Below, in pieces: positions 56,393 through 64,000 of a stretch of DNA of 64,000 nucleotides. A program made the translations under genes and the position numbers. Source of the DNA: Pseudomonas oligotrophica. Its GTDB lineage: Bacteria > Pseudomonadota > Gammaproteobacteria > Pseudomonadales > Pseudomonadaceae. A model generated the notes under the pieces. The model was not told where the DNA came from. It saw only the letters and a list, made by a program, of their open reading frames with translations, and did not search any database. Each line of letters opens with the position of its first letter. The stretch's first letter is position 1. Location: assembly GCF_021726475.1 (NCBI RefSeq), contig NZ_JAKJRU010000007.1:1-64000 (forward strand). The letters are read 5' to 3'.

Positions 56393-57001
56393 ATGAAGCG
56401 AACGAGCTGTTTGGCAATCGGTGCCTTGTCGATGCTGGCGATGGCGGTCCAGGCTGCGCCTGCCGGATGGGAGCTGGCCAAGGAAGAGGATGGCATCAAG
56501 GTCTATCTCCAGGCCGTCCCGGGCTCCAAGTACAAGGCCTATCGCGGTGAGGTGACCATGCGCACCGATGTCGCGACCCTACGGAAGCTGCAGGATGACG
56601 TTGGCAGCGCCTGCGCCTGGATTCATGAATGCAAGGAGCAGAAGCTGCTGGAGCGCAAGGCCGACCAGGCCATTACCTATACGCGCTTCAATACACCCTG
56701 GCCGGTGACGCCGCGCGATTCGGTGGTCCGGATAACCGAGCGGGCGCTCGTCGGGGCGGGAGTACGTCGTGACCTGGAAGGGCTCCCACAGTATCTCCCG
56801 GAAGAAGAAGGCTTCGTACGGGTCAGCCAGGTGGAGGGCTTCTGGGAGATGACGCCGCAGCCAGACGGACAGGTCGAGGTGATCTATCAGGTGCATACCG
56901 AGCCGGGCGGCAGCGTGCCATCCTGGCTGGCCAACAAGTTCGTGGTCGAGGCTCCGTTCAATACCTTGCGCGGGCTGCGCGAGCGGGCGGAGCAGCGCTG
57001 A
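56393..57001 (+). CDS. START domain-containing secreted protein
   Basis: This 202-residue protein has a signal peptide (MKRTSCLAIGALSMLAMAVQA) and a START-like lipid-binding fold. Typical segments are WELAKEEDGIKVYLQ, YKAYRGEVTMRTDVATLRKLQ, PWPVTPRDSVVRI and EPGGSVPSWLANKFVVEAP. The ligand is unknown. AAGGGAAGG precedes the ATG. It shares a bidirectional terminator with gltA. Confidence 0.87.
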   Translation: MKRTSCLAIGALSMLAMAVQAAPAGWELAKEEDGIKVYLQAVPGSKYKAYRGEVTMRTDVATLRKLQDDVGSACAWIHECKEQKLLERKADQAITYTRFNTPWPVTPRDSVVRITERALVGAGVRRDLEGLPQYLPEEEGFVRVSQVEGFWEMTPQPDGQVEVIYQVHTEPGGSVPSWLANKFVVEAPFNTLRGLRERAEQR

Positions 57002-57130
57002 GCGGGCGTGGCTGTCGAGCGACGCCGGTGAGGGTGGGTATAGCGCGGGCTTTGGCCAATGCGCCGGCGGCTCAACACCCGAGCCAGTTGGCGTAGCCTT
57101 CGGCTGGGGTGCGTCATGCGAACCACGTAA

Positions 57131-57164
57131 AAAAAGGAAGGCTGCCCAGGGCAGCCTTCCTTTT
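57131..57164. terminator. Bidirectional terminator between the START gene and gltA
   Basis: A long near-perfect palindrome, AAAGGAAGGCTGCCC (arm ending 57147) and GGGCAGCCTTCCTTT (arm starting 57149), has an A-run before and T-run after. It can end transcription in both directions, serving the convergent START-protein gene and gltA, whose stop is 16 bases away. Confidence 0.92.
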
Positions 57165-57179
57165 ATATAGCGACGGTTA

Positions 57180-58454
57180 TCAGCGCGTCAGGTCGCGCTT
57201 GGCCGGGCCGGTGTACAGCTGGCGCGGACGACCGATCTTCTGGCCGGAGGCGATCATTTCCTTCCAGTGCGAGATCCAGCCGACAGTCCGCGACATGGCG
57301 AAGATGACGGTGAACATGCTGGTCGGAATGCCGATGGCCTTCAGGATGATGCCCGAGTAGAAGTCGACGTTCGGATACAGGTTGCGCTCGGCGAAGTAGG
57401 GGTCGCTCAGGGCGATCTCTTCCAGCTTCATCGCCAGTTCCAGCTGCGGGTCGTTGATGCCCAGCTCGCCCAGCACCTCGTCGCAGGTCTGCTTCATGAC
57501 CTTGGCGCGCGGGTCGAAGTTCTTGTACACGCGGTGGCCGAAGCCCATCAGCTTGAACGGATCGTTCTTGTCCTTGGCCTTGGCCAGGAACTTCTCAATG
57601 TTGGATACGTCGCCGATCTCGTCCAGCATGGTGAGTACGGCTTCGTTGGCGCCACCGTGAGCCGGACCCCACAGCGCGGCGATGCCGGCGGCGATACAGG
57701 CGAACGGGTTGGCACCGGTCGAGCCTGCCAGGCGGACGGTGGAGGTGGAGGCGTTCTGCTCGTGATCGGCGTGCAGGATGAAGATGCGATCCATGGCCTT
57801 GGCCAACACCGGGCTGATCGGCTTAACCTCGGCCGGGGTGTTGAACATCATGTGCAGGAAGTTTTCTGCGTAGTTCAGGTCGTTGCGCGGATACATCAGC
57901 GGCTGACCCATCGAGTACTTGTAGACCATCGCGGCGATGGTCGGCATCTTCGCGATCAGGCGATGTGCAGAGATCTCGCGGTGCTGGGCGTTATTGATGT
58001 CCAGCGAGTCGTGATAGAAGGCGGAGAGCGCGCCGACGATGCCGCACATCACGGCCATCGGGTGAGCGTCGCGGCGGAAGCCGTTGAGGAAGGTCTTCAG
58101 CTGCTCGTGGACAATGGTGTGGTTCTTGATGGTGTCGACGAACTTGGCCTTCTGCTCGACCGTCGGCAGCTCGCCGTTGAGCAGCAGGTAGCAGGTTTCC
58201 AGGTAGTCGGATTTCTCGGCCAGCTGCTCGATCGGGTAGCCGCGATGCAGCAGGATGCCCTGGTCGCCGTCGATGTAGGTGATCTTGGATTCGCAAGAGG
58301 CGGTGGACATGAAGCCCGGGTCGAAGGTGAAGTGACCCGTGGAGGTCCCCAGGCTTCGTACATCTATAACGTCAGGCCCTACGGTGCCGGAATAAACGGG
58401 CAGTTCGACGGGGGCGGCGCCCTCGATGATCAACTGCGCTTTCTTGTCAGCCAT
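57180..58454 (-). CDS. gltA: Citrate synthase
   Basis: GltA condenses acetyl-CoA and oxaloacetate at the entry of the TCA cycle. The 424-residue protein is the hexameric, NADH-regulated type II form. Catalytic motifs are [36 protein letters not shown] and [15 protein letters not shown]. It is divergent from sdhC. GGAGG lies 6 bases upstream of the ATG. Confidence 0.97.
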   Translation of the reverse strand: MADKKAQLIIEGAAPVELPVYSGTVGPDVIDVRSLGTSTGHFTFDPGFMSTASCESKITYIDGDQGILLHRGYPIEQLAEKSDYLETCYLLLNGELPTVEQKAKFVDTIKNHTIVHEQLKTFLNGFRRDAHPMAVMCGIVGALSAFYHDSLDINNAQHREISAHRLIAKMPTIAAMVYKYSMGQPLMYPRNDLNYAENFLHMMFNTPAEVKPISPVLAKAMDRIFILHADHEQNASTSTVRLAGSTGANPFACIAAGIAALWGPAHGGANEAVLTMLDEIGDVSNIEKFLAKAKDKNDPFKLMGFGHRVYKNFDPRAKVMKQTCDEVLGELGINDPQLELAMKLEEIALSDPYFAERNLYPNVDFYSGIILKAIGIPTSMFTVIFAMSRTVGWISHWKEMIASGQKIGRPRQLYTGPAKRDLTR

Positions 58455-58512
58455 GCATGGCCTCCTGTTTTGTGCTTGGAATCATCATGGCCCCCCACGC
58501 AGGGCCCGCATC

Positions 58513-58540
58513 ACTATAGTGTGATAAATCGCAAAGTCAA
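58513..58540 (-). promoter_or_regulatory. Sigma-70 promoter of gltA
   Basis: Reading the minus strand, TTGACT (58540-58535) and TATAGT (58518-58513) are separated by 16 bases, close to consensus. The -10 is inside a perfect palindrome CACTATAGTG (58512-58521). The leader to the ATG is about 55 bases. The 359-base gltA-sdhC gap holds this, the sdhC promoter and no gene. Confidence 0.8.
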
Positions 58541-58653
58541 TTTGCGCCGAGCCTCGCTGCAAAGGGCTTCCTGGGTGACTGTGCAGCGTTGGGACGACTG
58601 TTTACGGCATTTGTTTGGGGGTCGCCATCAGCCTTTAGTGGCACTTCACCACA

Positions 58654-58682
58654 TTGTGCTTAGTGACCTAACTGTTTATACT
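58654..58682 (+). promoter_or_regulatory. Sigma-70 promoter of sdhCDAB
   Basis: TTGTGC (58654-58659) and TATACT (58677-58682) with a 17-base spacer resemble a good sigma-70 promoter. It is about 130 bases upstream of sdhC, leaving a leader of roughly 120 bases that could carry translational control. Confidence 0.72.
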
Positions 58683-58813
58683 CCGGCACCGACCGGCAGG
58701 GGCCTTACAGGTGAGATTCTGTAGGTTGTCACTCGTGGGTAGCGGGTACTGCTGCGTACTCTTCCCAACAACTTTGCCCTGCGCTCTGGGGCTCTCAAGT
58801 GTGAAAAGAAGCC

Positions 58814-59188
58814 GTGAAAAGCCAACGACCTGTAAACCTAGATCTTAGGACAATAAAACTCCCAATCACTGCTTACACGTCGATTCTCCACCGTGTATCC
58901 GGTGTCATCCTGTTCATCGGTATCGCGCTCATGCTGCTCGCGCTCGATGCGTCGCTGTCTTCGCCAGAAGGCTTCGACGAGGTGCGAGCCTACCTGGGCA
59001 GTCCGCTGGCCAAGCTGATCGTCTGGGCATTGCTGTCGGCGCTGCTCTACCACCTGGTGGCCGGTATTCGCCATCTGGTGATGGACACCGGGCATGGCGA
59101 GACGCTCGAGGGCGGCAAGCTGGGCTCGAAAATCGTCATCGTCGTTTCTGCGGTACTGATCGTCTTGGCGGGAGTGTGGATATGGTAA
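58814..59188 (+). CDS. sdhC: Succinate dehydrogenase cytochrome b556 subunit
   Basis: SdhC and SdhD anchor succinate dehydrogenase and hold haem b and the quinone site. The 124-residue, three-helix protein has the SILHRVSGVILFIG motif and the haem ligand histidine in LLYHLVAGIRHLVMD. It starts with GTG at 58814 (KSQRPVNLDLRTIKLP follows, as in the family); no suitable ATG is upstream. It overlaps sdhD by 7 bases. Confidence 0.94.
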   Translation: MKSQRPVNLDLRTIKLPITAYTSILHRVSGVILFIGIALMLLALDASLSSPEGFDEVRAYLGSPLAKLIVWALLSALLYHLVAGIRHLVMDTGHGETLEGGKLGSKIVIVVSAVLIVLAGVWIW

Positions 59189-59550
59189 CCAACGTCACTA
59201 ACTTCTCGCGTTCAGGTCTGTACGACTGGATGGCGCAGCGTGTGTCGGCAGTCGTGCTGGCGGCTTATTTTCTGTTTCTCCTCGGATACCTGGTTGCAAA
59301 CCCAGGGCTGGAGTTCGCCCAGTGGCGCGAGCTGTTCTCGGCTACCTGGATGCGCATCTTCAGCCTGCTGGCGCTGGTTTCCCTGAGCGTTCATGCGTGG
59401 GTCGGCATGTGGACGATTTCCACTGACTACCTGACCAACATGGCGATCGGTCGCTGGGCTACCGGTGTGCGTTTCCTGTTCCAGGCGGTGTGTGGCATTG
59501 CCATGTTCACCTTCTTCGTCTGGGGCGTACAGATTCTGTGGGGTATCTGA
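59182..59550 (+). CDS. sdhD: Succinate dehydrogenase membrane anchor subunit
   Basis: This 122-residue, three-helix anchor has the SGLYDWMAQRVSAVVLAAYF segment and the histidine in SVHAWVGMWTISTDYL. It starts at 59182 inside the end of sdhC; an ATG at 59176 is two codons upstream but gives a poorer family match. It is followed after 3 bases by sdhA. Confidence 0.94.
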   Translation: MVTNVTNFSRSGLYDWMAQRVSAVVLAAYFLFLLGYLVANPGLEFAQWRELFSATWMRIFSLLALVSLSVHAWVGMWTISTDYLTNMAIGRWATGVRFLFQAVCGIAMFTFFVWGVQILWGI

Positions 59551-59553
59551 TTC

Positions 59554-61326
59554 ATGGCTAACATTCGTACGCTTTCCTTCGATGCCATCATCGTCGGTGG
59601 TGGCGGCGCCGGCATGCGCGCTGCGCTGCAGTTGTCCCAGTCCGGCCACAAGACCGCTGTGGTGACCAAGGTCTTCCCGACTCGTTCGCACACCGTTTCC
59701 GCCCAGGGTGGCATCACCTGCGCCATCGCCTCGGCCGACCCGAACGACGATTGGCGCTGGCACATGTACGACACCGTCAAGGGCTCCGACTACATCGGTG
59801 ACCAGGACGCCATCGAGTACATGTGTTCCGTCGGCCCCGAGGCGGTCTTCGAGCTCGAGCACATGGGCCTGCCGTTCTCCCGTACCGAAACCGGCCGCAT
59901 CTACCAGCGTCCGTTCGGTGGCCAGTCCAAGGACTACGGCAAGGGTGGCCAGGCTGCGCGTACCTGCGCCGCGGCCGACCGTACCGGCCACGCACTGCTG
60001 CACACCCTTTATCAGGGCAACCTGAAGAACGACACCACGTTCCTCAACGAGTGGTATGCCGTCGACCTGGTGAAGAACCAGGATGGTGCCGTCGTGGGTG
60101 TCATCGCCATCTGCATCGAGAATGGCGAGACCGTCTACATCCGCTCCAAGGCCACCGTTCTGGCCACCGGCGGTGCCGGTCGCATCTACGCCTCGACTAC
60201 CAATGCCCTGATCAATACCGGTGACGGCGTGGGCATGGCCCTGCGTGCCGGCGTGCCGGTGCAGGACATCGAGATGTGGCAGTTCCACCCGACCGGCATC
60301 GCCGGCGCCGGTGTTCTGGTCACCGAAGGCTGCCGCGGCGAGGGTGGCTACCTGATCAACAAGCATGGCGAGCGCTTCATGGAGCGTTACGCGCCGAACG
60401 CAAAGGACCTGGCCGGTCGCGACGTGGTTGCACGCTCGATGGTCAAGGAAATCCTGGCGGGCAACGGCTGTGGCCCGGATGGCGACCACGTGATGCTGAA
60501 GCTGGACCACCTGGGCGAGGAAGTGCTGCACAGCCGCCTGCCGGGTATCTGCGAACTGTCCAAGACCTTCGCCCACGTCGACCCGGTTACCGCACCGGTA
60601 CCGGTCGTGCCGACCTGCCACTACATGATGGGCGGCATCGCCACCAACATCCATGGTCAGGCGATCACCCAGGATGCCAACGGCAACGACAAGATCATCG
60701 ACGGCCTGTTCGCGGTCGGCGAGGTGGCTTGCGTATCCGTGCACGGTGCCAACCGTCTGGGTGGCAACTCGCTGCTGGACCTCGTGGTGTTCGGTCGCGC
60801 GGCCGGCCTGCATCTGGAAAAGGCACTCAAGGAAGGTATCGAGCATCGCGGTGCCAGCGAGACCGACCTGGATGTTGCCCTGGCGCGTCTGGCAGGCGTC
60901 AACGAGCGTACCACCGGCGAAGACGTGGCCCCGCTGCGCAAGGAACTGCAGAACTGCATGCAGAACTACTTCGGCGTGTTCCGTACCGGCGAGTACATGC
61001 AGAAGGGCATCGCCCAGCTGTCCGACCTGCGCCAGCGCATTGCCAGCGTCAAGATCGCCGACAAGAGCCAGGCGTTCAACACCGCACGCATCGAAGCGCT
61101 CGAGCTGCAGAACCTGCTCGAGGTTGCCGAAGCGACCGCGGTCGCGGCCGAGGCGCGCAAGGAATCGCGTGGCGCCCATGCTCGCGAGGATTTCGAAGAG
61201 CGTGATGACGAGAACTGGCTGTGCCACACCCTGTACTTCCCCGGCGAGAAGCGGGTAGGCAAGCGTGCCGTGAACTTCGCTCCGAAGACCGTTCCGGCGT
61301 TCGAGCCGAAGGTCCGGACTTACTGA
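59554..61326 (+). CDS. sdhA: Succinate dehydrogenase flavoprotein subunit
   Basis: SdhA oxidises succinate to fumarate with covalent FAD. The 590-residue protein has the dinucleotide fold [15 protein letters not shown], the FAD-linking histidine in [12 protein letters not shown], and the active-site segments [13 protein letters not shown] and the [19 protein letters not shown] loop. It is third in sdhCDAB. Confidence 0.98.
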   Translation: MANIRTLSFDAIIVGGGGAGMRAALQLSQSGHKTAVVTKVFPTRSHTVSAQGGITCAIASADPNDDWRWHMYDTVKGSDYIGDQDAIEYMCSVGPEAVFELEHMGLPFSRTETGRIYQRPFGGQSKDYGKGGQAARTCAAADRTGHALLHTLYQGNLKNDTTFLNEWYAVDLVKNQDGAVVGVIAICIENGETVYIRSKATVLATGGAGRIYASTTNALINTGDGVGMALRAGVPVQDIEMWQFHPTGIAGAGVLVTEGCRGEGGYLINKHGERFMERYAPNAKDLAGRDVVARSMVKEILAGNGCGPDGDHVMLKLDHLGEEVLHSRLPGICELSKTFAHVDPVTAPVPVVPTCHYMMGGIATNIHGQAITQDANGNDKIIDGLFAVGEVACVSVHGANRLGGNSLLDLVVFGRAAGLHLEKALKEGIEHRGASETDLDVALARLAGVNERTTGEDVAPLRKELQNCMQNYFGVFRTGEYMQKGIAQLSDLRQRIASVKIADKSQAFNTARIEALELQNLLEVAEATAVAAEARKESRGAHAREDFEERDDENWLCHTLYFPGEKRVGKRAVNFAPKTVPAFEPKVRTY

Positions 61327-61336
61327 GGCCACCGAT

Positions 61337-62041
61337 ATGTTGCAAGTGAGTGTTTATCGCTACAACCCGGAGCAGGACGAGAAGCCCTTCATGCAGGACT
61401 TCCAGGTCAATACCGACGGGAAAGACCTGATGATTCTCGATGTCCTGGCTCTGATCAAGGAACAGGACCAGGGTTTCTCGTATCGTCGCTCCTGCCGCGA
61501 AGGCGTTTGTGGCTCCGATGGCATGAACATCAACGGCAAGAACGGCCTGGCCTGCATCACGCCGCTGTCGGCGGTGGTCAAGGGCAACAAGCTGGTGATT
61601 CGCCCGCTGCCGGGTCTGCCGGTCATTCGTGACTTGGTGGTCGATATGGGCATCTTCTATAAGCAGTACGAGAAAGTCCGCCCGTATCTGATGAACGATA
61701 CGCCGGCTCCGGCTATCGAACGACTGCAAAGTCCGGAAGACCGCGAGAAGCTGGATGGTCTGTACGAGTGCATCCTGTGCGCCTGCTGCTCGACCAGCTG
61801 CCCGTCCTTCTGGTGGAACCCTGACAAGTTCCTCGGTCCTGCTGCACTGCTGCAAGCCTATCGCTTCCTGGCAGACAGCCGTGACACCGAGACGGAGAAT
61901 CGTCTGGCTGCCCTGGACGATCCGTTCAGCGTGTTCCGTTGCCGCGGCATCATGAACTGCGTCAGTGTCTGCCCGAAAGGGTTGAACCCGACCAAGGCCA
62001 TCGGCCACGTTCGCAACATGCTGCTGCAAAGCGCCACCTGA
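61337..62041 (+). CDS. sdhB: Succinate dehydrogenase iron-sulfur subunit
   Basis: SdhB passes electrons from FAD to quinone. The 234-residue protein has the [2Fe-2S] site CREGVCGSDGMNINGKNGLAC and the dual [4Fe-4S]/[3Fe-4S] ligands CILCACCSTSCPSFWWN and CRGIMNCVSVCPKGLNP. It is 10 bases after sdhA. Confidence 0.98.
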   Translation: MLQVSVYRYNPEQDEKPFMQDFQVNTDGKDLMILDVLALIKEQDQGFSYRRSCREGVCGSDGMNINGKNGLACITPLSAVVKGNKLVIRPLPGLPVIRDLVVDMGIFYKQYEKVRPYLMNDTPAPAIERLQSPEDREKLDGLYECILCACCSTSCPSFWWNPDKFLGPAALLQAYRFLADSRDTETENRLAALDDPFSVFRCRGIMNCVSVCPKGLNPTKAIGHVRNMLLQSAT

Positions 62042-62102
62042 GGTGGTCGGGGGAAGGAGTGGTGCAGCCTGCCGCTCCAAACTCCTGCGTTACCCGTGAC
62101 AC

Positions 62103-62129
62103 CTGCGGCGCCGAGACTAGGCGCCGCAG
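62103..62129 (+). terminator. Hairpin between sdhB and sucA
   Basis: A perfect 10-base stem, CTGCGGCGCC (62103-62112) and GGCGCCGCAG (62120-62129), with a 7-base loop is followed by TCTTAG. It lies 61 bases after sdhB in the 279-base gap before sucA. It may partly end sdh transcription or stabilise its 3' end. A weaker stem (AATCCC/GGGATT) lies about 20 bases further on. Confidence 0.6.
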
Positions 62130-62320
62130 TCTTAGTAGGAATCCCAGCCCAAAAAGCCGGGATTTCACTTTTGAAAATTTGATGACCAGCAGGAGCATCC
62201 GGGGAACCGGAACTATCTGCGCGGTCCGTAGTGGCTTTACCTGAGTCGCTGCTCCAGAACTTGGGAAGTCATGCTGCGGTCTCCACGCTGGTGGTGTCTC
62301 CTTATCGAAGGTGACCAGAC

Positions 62321-64000
62321 ATGCAAGAAAGCGTAATGCAGCGCATGTGGGACAGCGCGCACCTATCCGGTGGTAACGCTGCCTATGTGGAAGAGCTTTA
62401 CGAGCTCTATCTGCACGACCCCAACGCTGTGCCCGAAGAATGGCGCAACTACTTCCAGAGGCTGCCATCGAGCACCGGTGCAGCGGACGTGTCGCATTCG
62501 ACTGTTCGCGATCATTTTGTGCTGCTGGCGAAGAACCAGCGCCGCGCGCAGCCCGTTTCTGCCGGCGCAGTCAGCAGTGAGCATGAAAAGAGGCAGGTGG
62601 AAGTCCTGCGCTTGATCCAGGCCTATCGCCTGCGCGGCCACCAGGCTGCCCAGCTCGATCCGCTCGGCCTGCAACAGCGTCCCAGTCCGGCGGACCTGTC
62701 GATCCATAACTACGGCCTGACCGACGCCGACCTTGATACGGTGTTCCGTACCGGCGACCTGTCGATCGGCAAGGATCAGGCAACTCTCCGTGAAATCGTT
62801 CAGGCGCTGCAAGAGACATATTGCCGCACCATCGGCGCCGAATTCGCCCATATCGTCGATTCCGAGCAACGCAACTGGTTCATCCAGCGCCTCGAGAGCG
62901 TGCGTGGCCGTCCGCAGTTCTCCGCCGAGCTGCGTGGCCACCTGCTCGAGCGCCTGACCGCTGCCGAAGGCCTGGAAAAGTACCTGGGCACCAAGTATCC
63001 GGGAACCAAGCGTTTCGGTCTCGAAGGTGGCGAAAGCCTCATCCCGCTGCTTGATGAGCTGATCCAGCGCTCCGGCTCCTACGGCGTGAAGGAAGTCGTT
63101 ATCGGCATGGCCCACCGCGGTCGCCTGAACGTGCTGGTCAACACCCTGGGCAAGAACCCGCGCGACCTGTTCGACGAGTTCGAAGGCAAGAAGGTCGAGG
63201 GCCTGAGCTCGGGCGACGTGAAGTACCACCAGGGCTTCTCCTCCAACGTGATGACCCCTGGTGGCGAAATCCACCTGGCCATGGCGTTCAACCCGTCGCA
63301 CCTGGAGATCGTCTCGCCGGTAGTCGAGGGTTCGGTACGTGCCCGCCAGGATCGCCGCAAGGATCCGATCGGCGACAAGGTGATGCCGATCACCATCCAC
63401 GGTGACGCGGCATTCGCCGGGCAGGGCGTGGTCATGGAGACATTCCAGATGTCCCAGACCCGCGCCTACAAGACCGGCGGCACCATCCGCATCGTGGTCA
63501 ACAACCAGGTCGGCTTCACTACCAGCAAGCAGGAAGATGCTCGTTCCACCGAGTACTCCACCGACGTCGCCAAGATGATCCAGGCGCCGATCTTCCACGT
63601 GAATGCCGATGACCCGGAAGCGGTACTGTTCGTCAGCCAGCTGGCCGTTGACTACCGCATGCAGTTCAAGCGCGACATCGTCATCGACCTGGTGTGCTAC
63701 CGCCGTCGCGGCCACAACGAGGCCGACGAGCCGAGCGGCACCCAGCCGCTGATGTACCAGAAGATCGCCAAGCAGCGCACCACTCGCGACCACTACGCCG
63801 ATGCGCTGATTGCCGCCGGCGTGCTGAGCGCTGACGAGGTGCAGGCTCGCGTGGACGAGTACCGCCAGGCGCTGGACAACGGCCTGCACGTGGTCAAGAG
63901 CCTGGTCAAGGAGCCGAACCCCGAGCTGTTCGTCGACTGGCGCCCCTACCTTGGGCATGCCTGGACGGCCCGTCACGACACCAGCTTCGATCTGAAGACG
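62321..64000 (+). CDS. sucA: 2-oxoglutarate dehydrogenase E1 component, truncated by window end
   Basis: SucA is the thiamine-diphosphate subunit of the 2-oxoglutarate dehydrogenase complex. The window holds 560 of about 943 residues in one open frame. The start MQESVMQRMWDSAHLSGGNAAYVEELYELY is typical. Conserved segments include GLEGGESLIPLLDEL, IGMAHRGRLNVLVNTLGK, NPSHLEIVSPVVEGSVRARQ, HGDAAFAGQGVV (ThDP/Mg region) and VCYRRRGHNEADEPS. It follows sdhCDAB as in other pseudomonads; sucB should follow outside the window. Confidence 0.97.
   Translation, partial: MQESVMQRMWDSAHLSGGNAAYVEELYELYLHDPNAVPEEWRNYFQRLPSSTGAADVSHSTVRDHFVLLAKNQRRAQPVSAGAVSSEHEKRQVEVLRLIQAYRLRGHQAAQLDPLGLQQRPSPADLSIHNYGLTDADLDTVFRTGDLSIGKDQATLREIVQALQETYCRTIGAEFAHIVDSEQRNWFIQRLESVRGRPQFSAELRGHLLERLTAAEGLEKYLGTKYPGTKRFGLEGGESLIPLLDELIQRSGSYGVKEVVIGMAHRGRLNVLVNTLGKNPRDLFDEFEGKKVEGLSSGDVKYHQGFSSNVMTPGGEIHLAMAFNPSHLEIVSPVVEGSVRARQDRRKDPIGDKVMPITIHGDAAFAGQGVVMETFQMSQTRAYKTGGTIRIVVNNQVGFTTSKQEDARSTEYSTDVAKMIQAPIFHVNADDPEAVLFVSQLAVDYRMQFKRDIVIDLVCYRRRGHNEADEPSGTQPLMYQKIAKQRTTRDHYADALIAAGVLSADEVQARVDEYRQALDNGLHVVKSLVKEPNPELFVDWRPYLGHAWTARHDTSFDLKT

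Overview
This 64 kb window is GC-rich, densely packed gammaproteobacterial chromosome. The genes (Anr, HemN, duplicated cbb3 oxidases, Aer, RraB, FlaG and others) point to Pseudomonas sensu lato. The best fit is the Pseudomonas stutzeri group (Stutzerimonas): the first cbb3 operon is ccoNOP without ccoQ and the second is ccoNOQP, the arrangement known from P. stutzeri ZoBell. I see no rRNA, tRNA, CRISPR array, transposase or prophage. Almost everything is core metabolism, respiration, replication or motility.

Layout. 1-6.3 kb: a small PLDc_N membrane protein, AlkA, RraB, a LysR regulator divergent from a TauE/SafE exporter, a MATE pump and PdxB. 6.3-9.5 kb: the replication/repair trio dnaX-ybaB-recR. 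9.5-12.9 kb: an ABC transporter operon (SsuA/NMT1-like binding protein, ATPase, permease) with an unusual fourth gene for a second periplasmic-binding-like protein, a long inverted repeat in front and tandem terminators inside. 12.9-18 kb: SCO protein, apt, anr, hemN (with an ANR box) and nadE. 17.3-29.3 kb, minus strand: a microaerobic respiration block of ccoNOP-1, ccoNOQP-2, ccoGHIS and a SafE-like protein, covering the two cbb3 oxidases and their assembly and copper-delivery machinery. 29.4-36.2 kb: an alpha/beta hydrolase, an Aer-like chemoreceptor, acnA, rlmM and tusA. 36.2-42 kb: a caa3-type oxidase cluster with fused COX1-COX3, a COX2 with a C-terminal cytochrome c domain, a CtaG-like factor and small membrane proteins. 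42-51.5 kb: a Kv-type channel with a zinc ribbon, moaA, smc, zipA and ligA. 51.5-55.5 kb: a flagellar filament cluster fliC-flaG-fliD-fliS with two FliA-type promoters and a mosaic flagellin. 55.6-64 kb: ppnP, a YkgJ-type protein, a START protein, then gltA divergent from sdhCDAB and sucA, which runs off the window.

How it fits together. The window holds most of the switchable terminal respiration of the cell: two high-affinity cbb3 oxidases, a low-affinity caa3 oxidase, the oxygen sensor Anr, anaerobic haem synthesis (HemN), an energy/oxygen taxis receptor and the TCA genes acnA, gltA, sdh and sucA. ANR boxes are visible before hemN and ccoN-1 but not before ccoN-2. I found no convincing wholly new system. 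The best leads are the fourth gene of the ABC operon, the operator-like repeat before that operon, the asymmetric ANR control and gene conversion of the cbb3 operons, the coxB gene without an in-frame ATG, and the flagellin mosaic.
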